Assembly (NCBI RefSeq): GCF_037892425.1 | Contig: NZ_JBBKTT010000001.1 | Location: 2,418,001 to 2,482,000, forward strand | Reading direction: 5' to 3' | Source: Lacibacter sp. H375 | GTDB lineage: Bacteria; Bacteroidota; Bacteroidia; Chitinophagales; Chitinophagaceae | Length of the DNA stretch: 64,000 bases | Shown here: piece after piece, positions 17,954-26,740 of the stretch | Position numbering within the stretch: the first letter of the stretch is position 1 | Layout of the letters: each line of letters begins with the position of its first letter | Translations under genes and position numbers: made by a program | Notes under the pieces: generated by a model | What the model was told of the DNA's origin: nothing | Databases searched by the model: none | The model's input: the letters and a program-made list of their open reading frames with translations, nothing else

Positions 17954-18946
17954 ATGAAAGCAATTATTCCGGTGGCAGGTGCAGGTACAAAGCTGCGGCC
18001 ACATACATATACGCAACCCAAAGCGCTCATACCCATTGCCGGCAAAACCGTTTTGAGCATTATTGTGGAGCAATTACAGGACGCTGGGGTAAACGAATTC
18101 ATTTTTATTACCGGCTATCTTGGTGAAAAGATCCAGGATTATGTAAAAGAAACTTTTCCAACTATCAGCAGCACATTTGTAAATCAAAGCGAAAGGCAGG
18201 GCCTCGGTCATGCTATTATGCTCACAAAAGAAGCAGTGCAAAATGATGAGGTCATCATTGTTTTGGGCGATACGATCTGCGAATACAATATTAAAGATGT
18301 GTTGAGCAGCGACCGATCAATGCTGGCGGTGAAGAAAGTGGATGATCCCCGCAATTTTGGTGTGGCAGAGGTTGACGAAGAAGCTAAGATCATGAAAGTG
18401 GTAGAAAAACCGCAGATACCCAAAAGTAATATGGCGCTGGTTGGAATTTACAAGATCAGCAACTCAGCGATGATGTATGATTGCCTTGAAGTAAACTTTC
18501 GTGAAGGTGTGAAGAACAGGGATGAATATAGTTTAACTGATGCATTGCAATGCATGATTGAAAAAGGAGAGCCTTTTCAATCGTTCAAAGTATTGAACTG
18601 GTTCGATTGTGGTAATAAAGATTCATTACTTGAGTCGAACGCTACGTTGCTGAAGAAATTCGGCACATCTATTTCACCCGATCATCGTTTTGAAAATGTG
18701 ATCCTGGTAGAACCGGTGAGCATTGGTAAAAACTGTGAAGTGCGCAATTCTATTATTGGTCCAAATGTTTCTGTTGGCGATAATACAACCATCAACTATT
18801 CCATTATCAAAGAATCGATCATTGGTTCTTATGCCGACTTGTTTGATATTGTGCTGGAAGAAAGCCTCATTGGCAGCGATACAGAAGTGAAAGGCGAAAC
18901 AAGAAGTTTAAATATTGGTGATAATACAGAGATCGATCTGGGATAA
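17954..18946 (+). CDS. Sugar-phosphate nucleotidyltransferase with left-handed beta-helix tail
   Basis: 330 residues. The N-terminal Rossmann-like domain opens with MKAIIPVAGAGTKLRPHTYTQPKALIPI, the nucleotide-binding signature of RmlA/GalU/GlmU-type enzymes. The usual GxGTRLRP arginine is a lysine here, a conservative change. VIIVLGDTI carries the metal-binding aspartate. The C-terminal 80 residues contain hexapeptide-like repeats (IGKNCEVRNSIIGPNVSVGDNTTIN) that form a short left-handed beta-helix, as in trimeric or dimeric sugar nucleotidyltransferases. It should couple a sugar-1-phosphate to an NTP for cell-wall or exopolysaccharide synthesis. Which sugar is not clear, and no glycosyltransferase genes are adjacent. 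Confidence 0.88.
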   Translation: MKAIIPVAGAGTKLRPHTYTQPKALIPIAGKTVLSIIVEQLQDAGVNEFIFITGYLGEKIQDYVKETFPTISSTFVNQSERQGLGHAIMLTKEAVQNDEVIIVLGDTICEYNIKDVLSSDRSMLAVKKVDDPRNFGVAEVDEEAKIMKVVEKPQIPKSNMALVGIYKISNSAMMYDCLEVNFREGVKNRDEYSLTDALQCMIEKGEPFQSFKVLNWFDCGNKDSLLESNATLLKKFGTSISPDHRFENVILVEPVSIGKNCEVRNSIIGPNVSVGDNTTINYSIIKESIIGSYADLFDIVLEESLIGSDTEVKGETRSLNIGDNTEIDLG

Positions 18947-18986
18947 ATGCAATTAGCTGACTGGCTAATGTGCAAATTTTCTGATT

Positions 18987-19934
18987 ATGTTTTCCAACCG
19001 CATCACACAACTCTTCAATATTGAAAAGCCAATCATACAAGCAGGTATGATCTGGGCAAGCGGCTGGCGTTTAGCCAGTGCAGTAAGTAATGCCGGCGGT
19101 TTGGGTATTATTGGCAGCGGCAGTATGTATCCTGATGTATTGCGTGAACATATTCAAAAATGCAAAGCAGCAACAGAAAAACCTTTTGCAGTAAATGTGC
19201 CTTTGCTTTATCCCGATATTGATCAACTCATCAATATTATAATTGAAGAAGGCGTAAAGATCGTTTTCACAAGTGCAGGTAATCCTAAATCCTGGACATC
19301 AATGTTAAAAGAAAAAGGAATTACAGTTGTACATGTGGTGAGCAGCAGCAAGTTTGCATTAAAAGCACAGGAGGCAGGATGTGATGCTGTGGTAGCTGAA
19401 GGTTTTGAAGCAGGCGGACATAACGGTCGTGAAGAAACAACAAGCATGGTGTTGATACCTGCAGTGAAGAAAGCTGTGCATATTCCGGTTATTGCTGCAG
19501 GTGGTATTGCAACTGGCCGGCAAATGCTGGCGGCAATGGTGCTTGGAGCCGAAGCGGTGCAGATTGGCAGTCGTTTTGTGGCGAGTGAAGAAGCTAGCAG
19601 TCATCTCAATTTTAAACAAGCGGTTATTAATAGCAATGAAGGCGATACCGTTCTCACATTGAAACAACTGGCACCTGTTCGACTGATCAAAAATGATTTT
19701 TACAAACAAGTACAGGAAGCAGAGCAAAGAGGCGCATCAAAAGAAGAACTCATTCAACTGCTTGGCCGTGCAAGAGCGAAGCGAGGCATGTTTGAAGGTA
19801 ACCTTAATGAAGGCGAGCTTGAGATTGGACAGGTGAGTGCTTTGCTTGATGATATTTTGCCTGCCGCTGTAATTACCGAAAACATCTGGAAGGAATTCAA
19901 CGAAGCGTTGGCCAATCCATTGGGTTCAGCTTAA
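18987..19934 (+). CDS. Nitronate monooxygenase / FabK-like flavin oxidoreductase
   Basis: 315 residues, a TIM-barrel FMN enzyme. Characteristic segments are NIEKPIIQAGMIWASGWRLASAVSNAGGLGIIGSG, cut here to its ends NIEKPIIQAGM and NAGGLGIIG, the loop GCDAVVAEGFEAGGHNGR with the catalytic histidine in AGGHNG, and VIAAGGIATGRQMLAAMVLGAEAVQIGSRF for phosphate binding. The family includes nitronate monooxygenases, which detoxify propionate 3-nitronate, and the enoyl-ACP reductase FabK. The sequence alone does not decide between them. Its coding end overlaps the convergent small gene by 4 bp. Confidence 0.85.
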   Translation: MFSNRITQLFNIEKPIIQAGMIWASGWRLASAVSNAGGLGIIGSGSMYPDVLREHIQKCKAATEKPFAVNVPLLYPDIDQLINIIIEEGVKIVFTSAGNPKSWTSMLKEKGITVVHVVSSSKFALKAQEAGCDAVVAEGFEAGGHNGREETTSMVLIPAVKKAVHIPVIAAGGIATGRQMLAAMVLGAEAVQIGSRFVASEEASSHLNFKQAVINSNEGDTVLTLKQLAPVRLIKNDFYKQVQEAEQRGASKEELIQLLGRARAKRGMFEGNLNEGELEIGQVSALLDDILPAAVITENIWKEFNEALANPLGSA

Positions 19935-20233
19935 TCTATCTTGATCCTGTCTGTTTTTTCCTGCAATTCTTTCATTATCTTTTTCCGTAGTTCAAGATGT
20001 TGCTCCATCAATTCCTGCTGTTGCGGTAAGAGCAATTCTTCTTCCTGAAGAAAATCAGGAATCTCCGGAACCTCTGGTATCATTGGCAATGGACCAAATT
20101 CAACCATAGCATCAGCGTTTGTGAAATTTGATGACCATGAATGTAACAGTAAGTCTTTTTTCGCCCAGAAAAAACAAGCGCCAAGGAAAAGCACAAGTGC
20201 AAATTTTTTGAAAGTGGAATGATGATAAGGCAT
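19931..20233 (-). CDS. Small membrane-anchored protein, hypothetical
   Basis: 100 residues. An N-terminal hydrophobic helix (FALVLFLGACFFW) is followed by a proline- and glutamate-rich segment (PLPMIPEVPEIPDFLQEEE) and a C-terminal charged helix likely to form a coiled coil (LMEQHLELRKKIMKELQEK). I do not recognise a family. It is probably a real gene because the helix and coil are coherent and the ATG is well placed, but it lacks neighbours that would suggest a role. The coding end overlaps the upstream oxidoreductase gene by 4 bp. Confidence 0.55.
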   Translation of the reverse strand: MPYHHSTFKKFALVLFLGACFFWAKKDLLLHSWSSNFTNADAMVEFGPLPMIPEVPEIPDFLQEEELLLPQQQELMEQHLELRKKIMKELQEKTDRIKID

Positions 20234-20389
20234 AAGAAATATTTTTAGCTAAATTACGATTGAATTCGTAGATTTGAAATTGAAGGAAGATTTTCAGAAC
20301 AATTTAACAGACCTGATTGTCATAAAATAGATAAAAGAAATGTTATAAGTTCTGTAACTTTAAACTCTTATCATCGTAAAACTATTGTT

Positions 20390-20785
20390 ATGAAGAAACT
20401 ACTCCTCGCATCTATTCTCATGACAGGCGTTTCAATTAGTGCACAAGCAGCTGAAGATAAAGGAAATGAAACCGGCTCTGTACAAGGTGTTGTAATCGAT
20501 GCCGAAACTAAAAAACCAGTAGCGAATGCTTCGTTTACTGCTTCCATTCGTAAAGCTTCTTTCCAGAAAGAAGTTACAACAGATGCAAACGGCAAGTTTA
20601 ATTTAAATAATGTACCTGTTGGTGAGCATACCATTGTCATTGATAAGGTTGGCTATCGTGCTACCAAGAAAGAAACAATTCTTGTGAAGGAGGGATTGTT
20701 ATTGAAAATTGAATTTGAAGTGATACCGGCAGAAGAAGAAATACATCAGCCATTCATGGCACCCATTACCATTCATTCTTTGTAA
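20390..20785 (+). CDS. Exported carboxypeptidase-regulatory-like domain protein
   Basis: 131 residues with signal peptide MKKLLLASILMTGVSISAQA. The mature part is one CarboxypepD_reg-like beta-sandwich: GSVQGVVIDAETKKPVANASFTAS, then TTDANGKFNLNNVPVGEHTIVI and the final strand LLKIEFEVIP. In SusC-type receptors this domain is an N-terminal extension, but here it is a free-standing small protein. The role is unknown; such proteins may bind other envelope proteins. A terminator follows. Confidence 0.82.
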   Translation: MKKLLLASILMTGVSISAQAAEDKGNETGSVQGVVIDAETKKPVANASFTASIRKASFQKEVTTDANGKFNLNNVPVGEHTIVIDKVGYRATKKETILVKEGLLLKIEFEVIPAEEEIHQPFMAPITIHSL

Positions 20786-20800
20786 GTTTAAATAAAAAAA

Positions 20801-20827
20801 TCCCCCGATAAACATCGGGGGATTTTT
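20801..20827. terminator. Bidirectional terminator
   Basis: Perfect stem TCCCCCGAT (20801-20809) with ATCGGGGGA (20814-20822), loop AAAC, flanked by an A-run and a T-run. It serves both the small exported protein and the convergent ABC permease gene. Confidence 0.92.
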
Positions 20828-20850
20828 ATGTCCTGTCGTTTCTGATTTTA

Positions 20851-22167
20851 TTAAGCTTTGCGGAAAGCCCACTTGGCCATTTCTTTCAGTGTTACTTTCT
20901 TTCCATACAACAAGATACCTGTACGATAGATTTTTGCACTTAACCATGTTGTGAATAAAAAGCCGAGTATAAGCGAACCCATTGATATAGCCAATTGCCA
21001 CCACGGAACTCCAAATGGAATACGTGCCATCATTACAATTGGCGAAGTAAATGGAATTATGCTTCCCCATACTGCAAGTGAGCCGGAAGGATTCTGAATG
21101 GCATTTACCATGATAAAGATGCCCAGCACAATAGGCAACGTAATAGGCAACATCAACGATTGTGCTTCCTGAGGATCTTCATTCACCACACTACCAACCG
21201 CAGCAAACAATGAAGCATAGAACAAATAACCAAACAGGAAAAAGAAGATAAAGCAAGGAATGATGAGAGCCCAGTTAGCGCTTAGTACTGTTGTTTTAGC
21301 TTCCAGTATTTTTAATGCCATGGTATTATTCTGCGCCATGGATGGCATTGATTCATTCATCTGCTTTGCCTGATCTAACACTTCAGGTGAAATAAACAAA
21401 CTGCTGAGCGATGAGAGGACAAAGACAAGGATGATCCAAAGGAATAACTGTGTTAAACCAACCGCTGCAATACCTATTATCTTTCCAAGCATTAATTGAA
21501 ATGGTTTTACGCTGCTCACCATTACCTCTGCAATACGGTTTGTTTTCTCCTCCATTACGCCACGCATAACAGCTGTACCATAAATAAACAATACAATATA
21601 AATGATGAAACCGCTTGCATAACCAATAGCAAGTGCAAGCATTTTGTTATCTTCTTTTATTTCTTCGCCTTTTACCTGGTAGGAGCGATAGTTGAGTGAC
21701 GATGCGCTTTCACTTTGTTGTTTAATAGAATCGAGAATGCTGCGTGTTACACCACGCTCCATCAACATCCTGTTCTCATTTATTTTCTGCAGCTGATTCT
21801 TGATGGCTTCATCAGTTGCAAGCCCCAATTGTTTTTCTGTATACAAACGAACAGAATCAGCTTTTTGCGGAGTTGATGAATAAACGATCAGCAAACCTTC
21901 ATAGCCTTTGTCTTGGTAATTGCTTTTTGTAACGTCAGCAGGATAGCCGTATGAAGCTGCGGAGCCATCTTTAAAATTATTCTTATATATGCCGCTTTGG
22001 TCGTCCACAGCTATTTTACGTTGTTCAGTGCTGTTTGCACCAATAAAAGCACCACCGAAGATAAGTGCAAACATCAGCAAGGGAAACAGGAAAGTAGAGA
22101 GCAGGAATGTTTTGTTACGTACCCTTGTAATGTACTCACGTTTTATAATGATCCAGATCTTATTCAT
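20851..22167 (-). CDS. ABC-2 family transporter permease (NatB-like)
   Basis: 438 residues. It begins with IWIIIKREYITRVRNKTFLLSTFLFP, the N-terminal helix of NatB/ABC-2 permeases. A large extracytoplasmic domain (about residues 45-170) follows, then six hydrophobic segments between about 175 and 420. In the NatAB model this protein exports Na+ or another cation, but relatives also act in envelope maintenance, so the substrate is open. It forms a two-gene unit with the ATPase encoded 11 bp upstream on the same strand. Confidence 0.87.
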   Translation of the reverse strand: MNKIWIIIKREYITRVRNKTFLLSTFLFPLLMFALIFGGAFIGANSTEQRKIAVDDQSGIYKNNFKDGSAASYGYPADVTKSNYQDKGYEGLLIVYSSTPQKADSVRLYTEKQLGLATDEAIKNQLQKINENRMLMERGVTRSILDSIKQQSESASSLNYRSYQVKGEEIKEDNKMLALAIGYASGFIIYIVLFIYGTAVMRGVMEEKTNRIAEVMVSSVKPFQLMLGKIIGIAAVGLTQLFLWIILVFVLSSLSSLFISPEVLDQAKQMNESMPSMAQNNTMALKILEAKTTVLSANWALIIPCFIFFFLFGYLFYASLFAAVGSVVNEDPQEAQSLMLPITLPIVLGIFIMVNAIQNPSGSLAVWGSIIPFTSPIVMMARIPFGVPWWQLAISMGSLILGFLFTTWLSAKIYRTGILLYGKKVTLKEMAKWAFRKA

Positions 22168-22178
22168 ATAATAGTTTA

Positions 22179-23114
22179 TTAAGCAGTAACAGTTTCAAAT
22201 TGTCTTGCAGTTGGCGTGCCTTCAATCAGCCTGATGAAAATTTCATTCAGTGAAGGAAGTATTTCATGATAAGCGACGATCATACTTTTCTGATTAATGA
22301 AATGGAGCAGAATGTCGTTTGCCTGGTAACCCTCATTGATTTTGAGCGTAAGATTATTCCCATTCTGTTTCACAATGCTGAATGATGGATGTTGCAATGT
22401 TGCAGGCAACTGATCAACTTCTGTATTAAAGATGTGTTGTTTGAACTGTTGTTTAATTTGCTTTACACTTCCATCAAGAATTTTTTGCCCTTTATTCACC
22501 AGCACAATATGATCGCAGATCTCTTCTACCTGTTCCATTCGGTGTGTACTGAAGATGATGGTTGTTCCTTTTTTTGCAAGGTTAAAGATCTCGTCTTTAA
22601 TAAGGTTGCTGTTTACAGGATCCAAACCACTGAACGGTTCATCAAGGATCACCAGTTTCGGTTCGTGAAGAACTGTGGTAACAAATTGCAATTTTTGGCC
22701 CATCCCTTTTGAAAGGTCTTCCACTTTTTTATTCCACCAGCTTTCCATTTCAAACTTTTCAAACCATTGTTTAACGTTTGCAAACGCCTCCTGCTTACTC
22801 ATACCTTTCAGTTGTGCGAGGTACATGGCTTGTTCGCCCACTTTCATTTTCTTATAGAGACCTCGCTCCTCGGGCATGTAGCCAATATTGATCACATCAT
22901 TAACGGGATCAAATTTTTTACCGTTGAGCAGGATGTTGCCGGCGTCAGGATAAAAAATTCCTGTGATCATGCGGATAAGCGTTGTTTTACCGGCGCCGTT
23001 TGGTCCGAGCAAACCAAAAATTGATCCTTGACTGATGGTGAAGCTGATATCGTCCACCGCCTTTTGAGAAGAAAAGTATTTCTTCAGGTTTTGAACTTCT
23101 AAGATGGTACTCAT
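22179..23114 (-). CDS. ABC transporter ATP-binding protein (NatA-like)
   Basis: 311 residues. The nucleotide-binding domain has Walker A LLGPNGAGKTT near residue 35, signature DLSKGMGQKLQF, Walker B LVILDEPFSGLDP and switch histidine FSTHRMEQVE. The 80-residue C-terminal part (DUF4162-like, ending SLNEIFIRLIEG) is typical of ATPases paired with NatB-like permeases. It powers the ABC-2 exporter encoded immediately downstream. Confidence 0.9.
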   Translation of the reverse strand: MSTILEVQNLKKYFSSQKAVDDISFTISQGSIFGLLGPNGAGKTTLIRMITGIFYPDAGNILLNGKKFDPVNDVINIGYMPEERGLYKKMKVGEQAMYLAQLKGMSKQEAFANVKQWFEKFEMESWWNKKVEDLSKGMGQKLQFVTTVLHEPKLVILDEPFSGLDPVNSNLIKDEIFNLAKKGTTIIFSTHRMEQVEEICDHIVLVNKGQKILDGSVKQIKQQFKQHIFNTEVDQLPATLQHPSFSIVKQNGNNLTLKINEGYQANDILLHFINQKSMIVAYHEILPSLNEIFIRLIEGTPTARQFETVTA

Positions 23115-23181
23115 ATTGCAGTATTAGAGTGCAGGTTGCACAATTTGTTACAAGGTAGTATAGAAAATTTGCAGAAACTTC

Positions 23182-24789
23182 TTAATAAGATAAGTGGTTA
23201 ACCTGCAAAGCGATCATATTAGCAATACGCTCACCATCCATGGCCGCACTCACAATTCCGCCTGCATAACCAGCTCCTTCACCACAGGGATAAAGTCCTT
23301 TTATTTGCGGATGTTGTAATGTTTCATTGTCTCTTGGAATACGAACGGGTGAAGATGTTCTCGATTCAGTAGCTACTACCACAGCTTCGTTGGTAAAATA
23401 ACCACGCATTTTCTGACCGAAAGCTTTAAAGCCAAGACGGAGATCATCAAAAACAAAAGGAGGAAGAACCTGACGAAGATCAGTACTATTCAAACCGGGT
23501 AAATAAGAACAGTCGGGGAGTGAAGAGGAAGTTTTCTGATCAAACATATCAGCCATGCGCTGTGCAGGTGCCACAAACTTACCGCCACCTGCAACAAATG
23601 CTTTTTGTTCGATGGCATGTTGAAATTTCATCAGCAACAACGGATCATCCTCACTTATCTGGATTTTGTTTTTTGTTTTTTGGGTTTTGAAGTATTCCAC
23701 AGCATCTTTCACTTCAATTGTTACAACCATGCCGCTGTTGGCAAATGCATTGTTTCGTTTTGACGGGCTCCATCCATTCACCACCAATTCGCCGGCCGAA
23801 GTTGCTGCCGGTGCAATAATACCACCGGGGCACATGCAAAAACTAAAAACGCCTTTCCCCTGCACCTGTTCAACCAAACTGTAAGAAGCTGGTGGAAGAA
23901 ATTCATCACGAACAGGACAACGGTATTGAATAGAATCGATCAATGATTGCGGATGTTCTACCCGTACACCAAGTGCAAATGGTTTCGCTTCAATAAGAAT
24001 GTTGTTTTGGTGTAAAAGTTCGAAAATATCTCTTGCACTGTGACCTGTGGCAAGGATCACTGCGTCTGCATGTATGGTTGAGCTATGGTTGATCTCAACA
24101 CCTCTTATCGCATCACGTTCAAGTATAAAATTGGTAAGCTTGGTTTCAAAATGAATTTCACCACCACAACTCAGAATGAATTCCCGCATGGCCGTAATAA
24201 TATGCGGCAGTTTATTGGTACCAATATGTGGGTGGCTTTGGTAGAGAATTTTTTCTTCGGCGCCAAAGCGAACAAATAGTTGAAGAATACGATCAATACT
24301 ACCACGTTTGCTGCTTCGGGTGTAAAGCTTACCATCGCTGTAAGTGCCTGCACCACCTTCACCAAAGCAATAATTGCTTTCGGGGTTTACTTCTCCTTGC
24401 TTATTTAAAGCAGCAAGATCTCTTCTTCTTGCTCTAACATCTTTCCCTCTTTCAATTACAATCGGTCTAATACCCAGCTCAATTAAACGTAATGCAGCGA
24501 ATAAACCCGCAGGTCCTGCTCCAACAACAATTACCTGTTTGGCTGAATTTTGTACATCCTTGAAATTAAATTCAAAAACGTCTCTCTGCTGCACAGGTTC
24601 ATTCACAAAAGCCTTGACTGTGAGATTTACCCATGCTTGTTTACTTCTTGCATCGATTGATTGTTTGAGAATATAAAATCCATTTACGGAAGCCATTGGA
24701 ACATTTGCAGAAAGCGCAATTTGTTCTTTTATAGAAGAAATATCAGCAGCCTGTGAAGGCAGTAAACGAAGCGAAATTTGTTGTTGCAT
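23182..24789 (-). CDS. NAD(P)/FAD-dependent oxidoreductase
   Basis: 535 residues. A 70-residue N-terminal extension precedes the dinucleotide-binding motif VIVVGAGPAGLFAAL (GAGPAG at 90-95). Then come VIERGKDVRARRRDLA and CFGEGGAGTYSDGKLYTR, the second FAD contact ADAVILATGHSARD, and the C-terminal GLYPCGEGAGYAGGIVSAAMDG. This is the widespread but uncharacterised family annotated as FAD-dependent protein, distantly related to the BaiN/HI0933 flavoproteins. It is cytoplasmic and monocistronic; the substrate is unknown. Confidence 0.88.
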   Translation of the reverse strand: MQQQISLRLLPSQAADISSIKEQIALSANVPMASVNGFYILKQSIDARSKQAWVNLTVKAFVNEPVQQRDVFEFNFKDVQNSAKQVIVVGAGPAGLFAALRLIELGIRPIVIERGKDVRARRRDLAALNKQGEVNPESNYCFGEGGAGTYSDGKLYTRSSKRGSIDRILQLFVRFGAEEKILYQSHPHIGTNKLPHIITAMREFILSCGGEIHFETKLTNFILERDAIRGVEINHSSTIHADAVILATGHSARDIFELLHQNNILIEAKPFALGVRVEHPQSLIDSIQYRCPVRDEFLPPASYSLVEQVQGKGVFSFCMCPGGIIAPAATSAGELVVNGWSPSKRNNAFANSGMVVTIEVKDAVEYFKTQKTKNKIQISEDDPLLLMKFQHAIEQKAFVAGGGKFVAPAQRMADMFDQKTSSSLPDCSYLPGLNSTDLRQVLPPFVFDDLRLGFKAFGQKMRGYFTNEAVVVATESRTSSPVRIPRDNETLQHPQIKGLYPCGEGAGYAGGIVSAAMDGERIANMIALQVNHLSY

Positions 24790-24933
24790 GTGTGTCAGGC
24801 AGTTAACCTAAAAACAATAATTACCGCAAAGATAGTTGTATTTACAAAGCGTATAAATTATGCATTTCATCAATAAAAAACATTTTTTTTGTGGCTTTAA
24901 AAACAGTTATCTTTCATTAGTTACAGCAAGTAC

Positions 24934-25680
24934 ATGAGAAAGCTTACCACCCATTATATTCTTATTGTCTTATTGATTATTTCTTACTCCTGCAACCCGG
25001 TTTACAGGGCATCTTCTGTTCAGTATAAAGATTACCCAGTACAGAATCAACGGAAAGATTCTTCAGTACAAAAATTTCTTCAACCTTACGCTGATAGTGT
25101 GAACAGCAGTATGAATTTGATCATTGGTCAATTGGCTGTAGATCTTGATAAGAGACAACCGGAAGGTACTCTTGGAAATTTTATGGCCGATGCTATGAAA
25201 GTGATGGCTGAAAAATATTATAAAACAAATGTTGATGGTGCTTTCATTAATTACGGAGGTATCCGTTTAACTGGTATAAAGGCCGGAGCAATTACAAGAG
25301 GCAAGATTTTTGAATTGATGCCGTTTGATAATATTATTATACTGCAAAAATTAAAAGGAACAGTATTGCAGGAATTTCTTGATCATATTGTTGGCAGAGG
25401 AGGGTGGCCCGTAGCCGGCATAACAATGCAAATGAAAGATAAGAAGGCAGTAAATGTGATAGTTGGAGGAAAACCCCTTGATCCAAGCATGATTTACACA
25501 ATAGCAAACTCTGATTATGTGGCAAATGGCGGTGATAATTGTGAAATGCTTAAAGGTATACCACAGATCAATAACGGATCACTTTTGAGAGATGGTTTGA
25601 TTGAGTATGTTCAATCGCTTACGCAAAAAGGGCAAGCTGTTACTGCAACTATTCAAAACAGAGTTACCAATGCTCAGTAG
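24934..25680 (+). CDS. 5'-nucleotidase C-terminal domain lipoprotein
   Basis: 248 residues. The signal ends in a lipobox-like LIISYSCNPVY, so Cys20 is probably lipidated. The remainder is the 5'-nucleotidase C-terminal (substrate-binding) domain: PEGTLGNFMADAMK, DGAFINYGGIRLTGIKAGAIT, IFELMPFDNIIILQKLKG, and YTIANSDYVANGGDNCEML. In normal UshA-type enzymes this domain follows the metallophosphatase domain in one chain. Here it stands alone and is encoded before the gene for the N-terminal domain, which overlaps its last 11 bases. The two proteins probably assemble into a periplasmic nucleotidase. Confidence 0.88.
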   Translation: MRKLTTHYILIVLLIISYSCNPVYRASSVQYKDYPVQNQRKDSSVQKFLQPYADSVNSSMNLIIGQLAVDLDKRQPEGTLGNFMADAMKVMAEKYYKTNVDGAFINYGGIRLTGIKAGAITRGKIFELMPFDNIIILQKLKGTVLQEFLDHIVGRGGWPVAGITMQMKDKKAVNVIVGGKPLDPSMIYTIANSDYVANGGDNCEMLKGIPQINNGSLLRDGLIEYVQSLTQKGQAVTATIQNRVTNAQ

Positions 25681-26602
25681 AAGAAAATTTATACAACAAA
25701 CATCCTTTACCACGGCTGCGTTGCTGGCAGGCAAGTTTGCAGGTGCCGAAGAAGTTACTTCACAGCGCCTGGTTATTCTTCACACAAACGATGTGCACAG
25801 CAGACTTGATCCTTTTCCTATGGATGGCAGTCGTAACGAAGGCTTGGGTGGTGTAGCAGCTAGGGCAAACCTGATCAATGAGATCAGGGCAAAAGAAGAA
25901 CATGTGCTGTTGCTTGACGCAGGTGATATTTTTCAAGGCACACCTTATTTCAATTTATACAAAGGCGAACCTGAAATAATAGCTATGCAGAAGATGGGTT
26001 ATGATGCCTGCACAATGGGTAATCACGATTTTGATGCAGGGCTCGAAAATTTTGCATTGCAACTTCAGCATGCAAAATTTCCTGTTTTGTTATGCAACTA
26101 TGATTTTACTGCAACGCCCATGGAAAATAAATCGCTACCTTATAAAATATTTAAGAAAGGCAAATTGAAAATCGGCGTTACTGGCGTGGGAATTGAAATG
26201 AAAGGGTTGGTTCCGGATAATTTGATCGGCAACACAAAGTATCTCGATCCTGTGCAAAAGTTAAATGAAACAGCATCCATGCTCAAGCGTGAGAAAGATT
26301 GTGATATGGTGATCTGTTTGTCGCATTTAGGATATCAGTACCGTGAAAATGCAAACAAGATCTGTGATATGATTCTTGCAAAAGAAACTGAACATGTTGA
26401 TCTCATCATTGGTGGTCATACACATACGTTCTTAAATGAACCTGTGTTAGTAAAGAATAAAAAAGCAGAAGATGTTTTGGTGAACCAGGTAGGTTGGGCG
26501 GGTATTCAGTTAGGCAGATTAGATTATGAATTTTTAAAATATAAAAAGAAAAATATGACAGCAGCAAAATCATTGTTGATAGGTAAAAAAACAGGTGAAT
26601 AA
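25670..26602 (+). CDS. Metallophosphatase, 5'-nucleotidase N-terminal domain, Tat-type signal
   Basis: About 310 residues from ATG 25670, which overlaps the stop of the upstream gene. The N-terminus SRRKFIQQTSFTTAALLAG is a Tat-like signal with twin arginine. All metal-binding blocks of the calcineurin-like 5'-nucleotidase fold are present: LHTNDVHS, LLDAGDIFQGTP, MGNHDFDAG, CLSHLG and IGGHTHTF. The domain should hydrolyse nucleotide monophosphates, with two metal ions, in the periplasm. It lacks the C-terminal substrate-binding domain, which is supplied by the preceding gene. Tat export would make sense if the metals are loaded in the cytoplasm, while the partner lipoprotein uses Sec. Confidence 0.9.
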   Translation: MLSRRKFIQQTSFTTAALLAGKFAGAEEVTSQRLVILHTNDVHSRLDPFPMDGSRNEGLGGVAARANLINEIRAKEEHVLLLDAGDIFQGTPYFNLYKGEPEIIAMQKMGYDACTMGNHDFDAGLENFALQLQHAKFPVLLCNYDFTATPMENKSLPYKIFKKGKLKIGVTGVGIEMKGLVPDNLIGNTKYLDPVQKLNETASMLKREKDCDMVICLSHLGYQYRENANKICDMILAKETEHVDLIIGGHTHTFLNEPVLVKNKKAEDVLVNQVGWAGIQLGRLDYEFLKYKKKNMTAAKSLLIGKKTGE

Positions 26603-26652
26603 AAAATTTTTTTTTCCACAAAAAGTGTTGATATTCGCCTTCCCCCTCAAGT

Positions 26653-26681
26653 TTTTTCATAATGTATTCCATTATGAAAAA
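26653..26681 (+). terminator. Hairpin between the nucleotidase pair and dnaA
   Basis: Perfect 12 bp stem TTTTTCATAATG (26653-26664) with CATTATGAAAAA (26670-26681), loop TATTC. It follows the metallophosphatase stop by 50 bases and precedes dnaA by 59. The AT-rich stem lacks a following T-run, so it may be a weak terminator or a regulatory structure in the dnaA leader. Confidence 0.5.
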
Positions 26682-26740
26682 TTGCCAAAGAGAATAAACA
26701 GGAACATTATTAACTCATTATATAAACTGCTTTTGGAACA

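Noticed and set aside
25601-25669. Earlier start for the metallophosphatase at 25601
   Set aside because: It adds 23 basic residues from the overlapping gene and disrupts the twin-arginine signal that begins at 25670.
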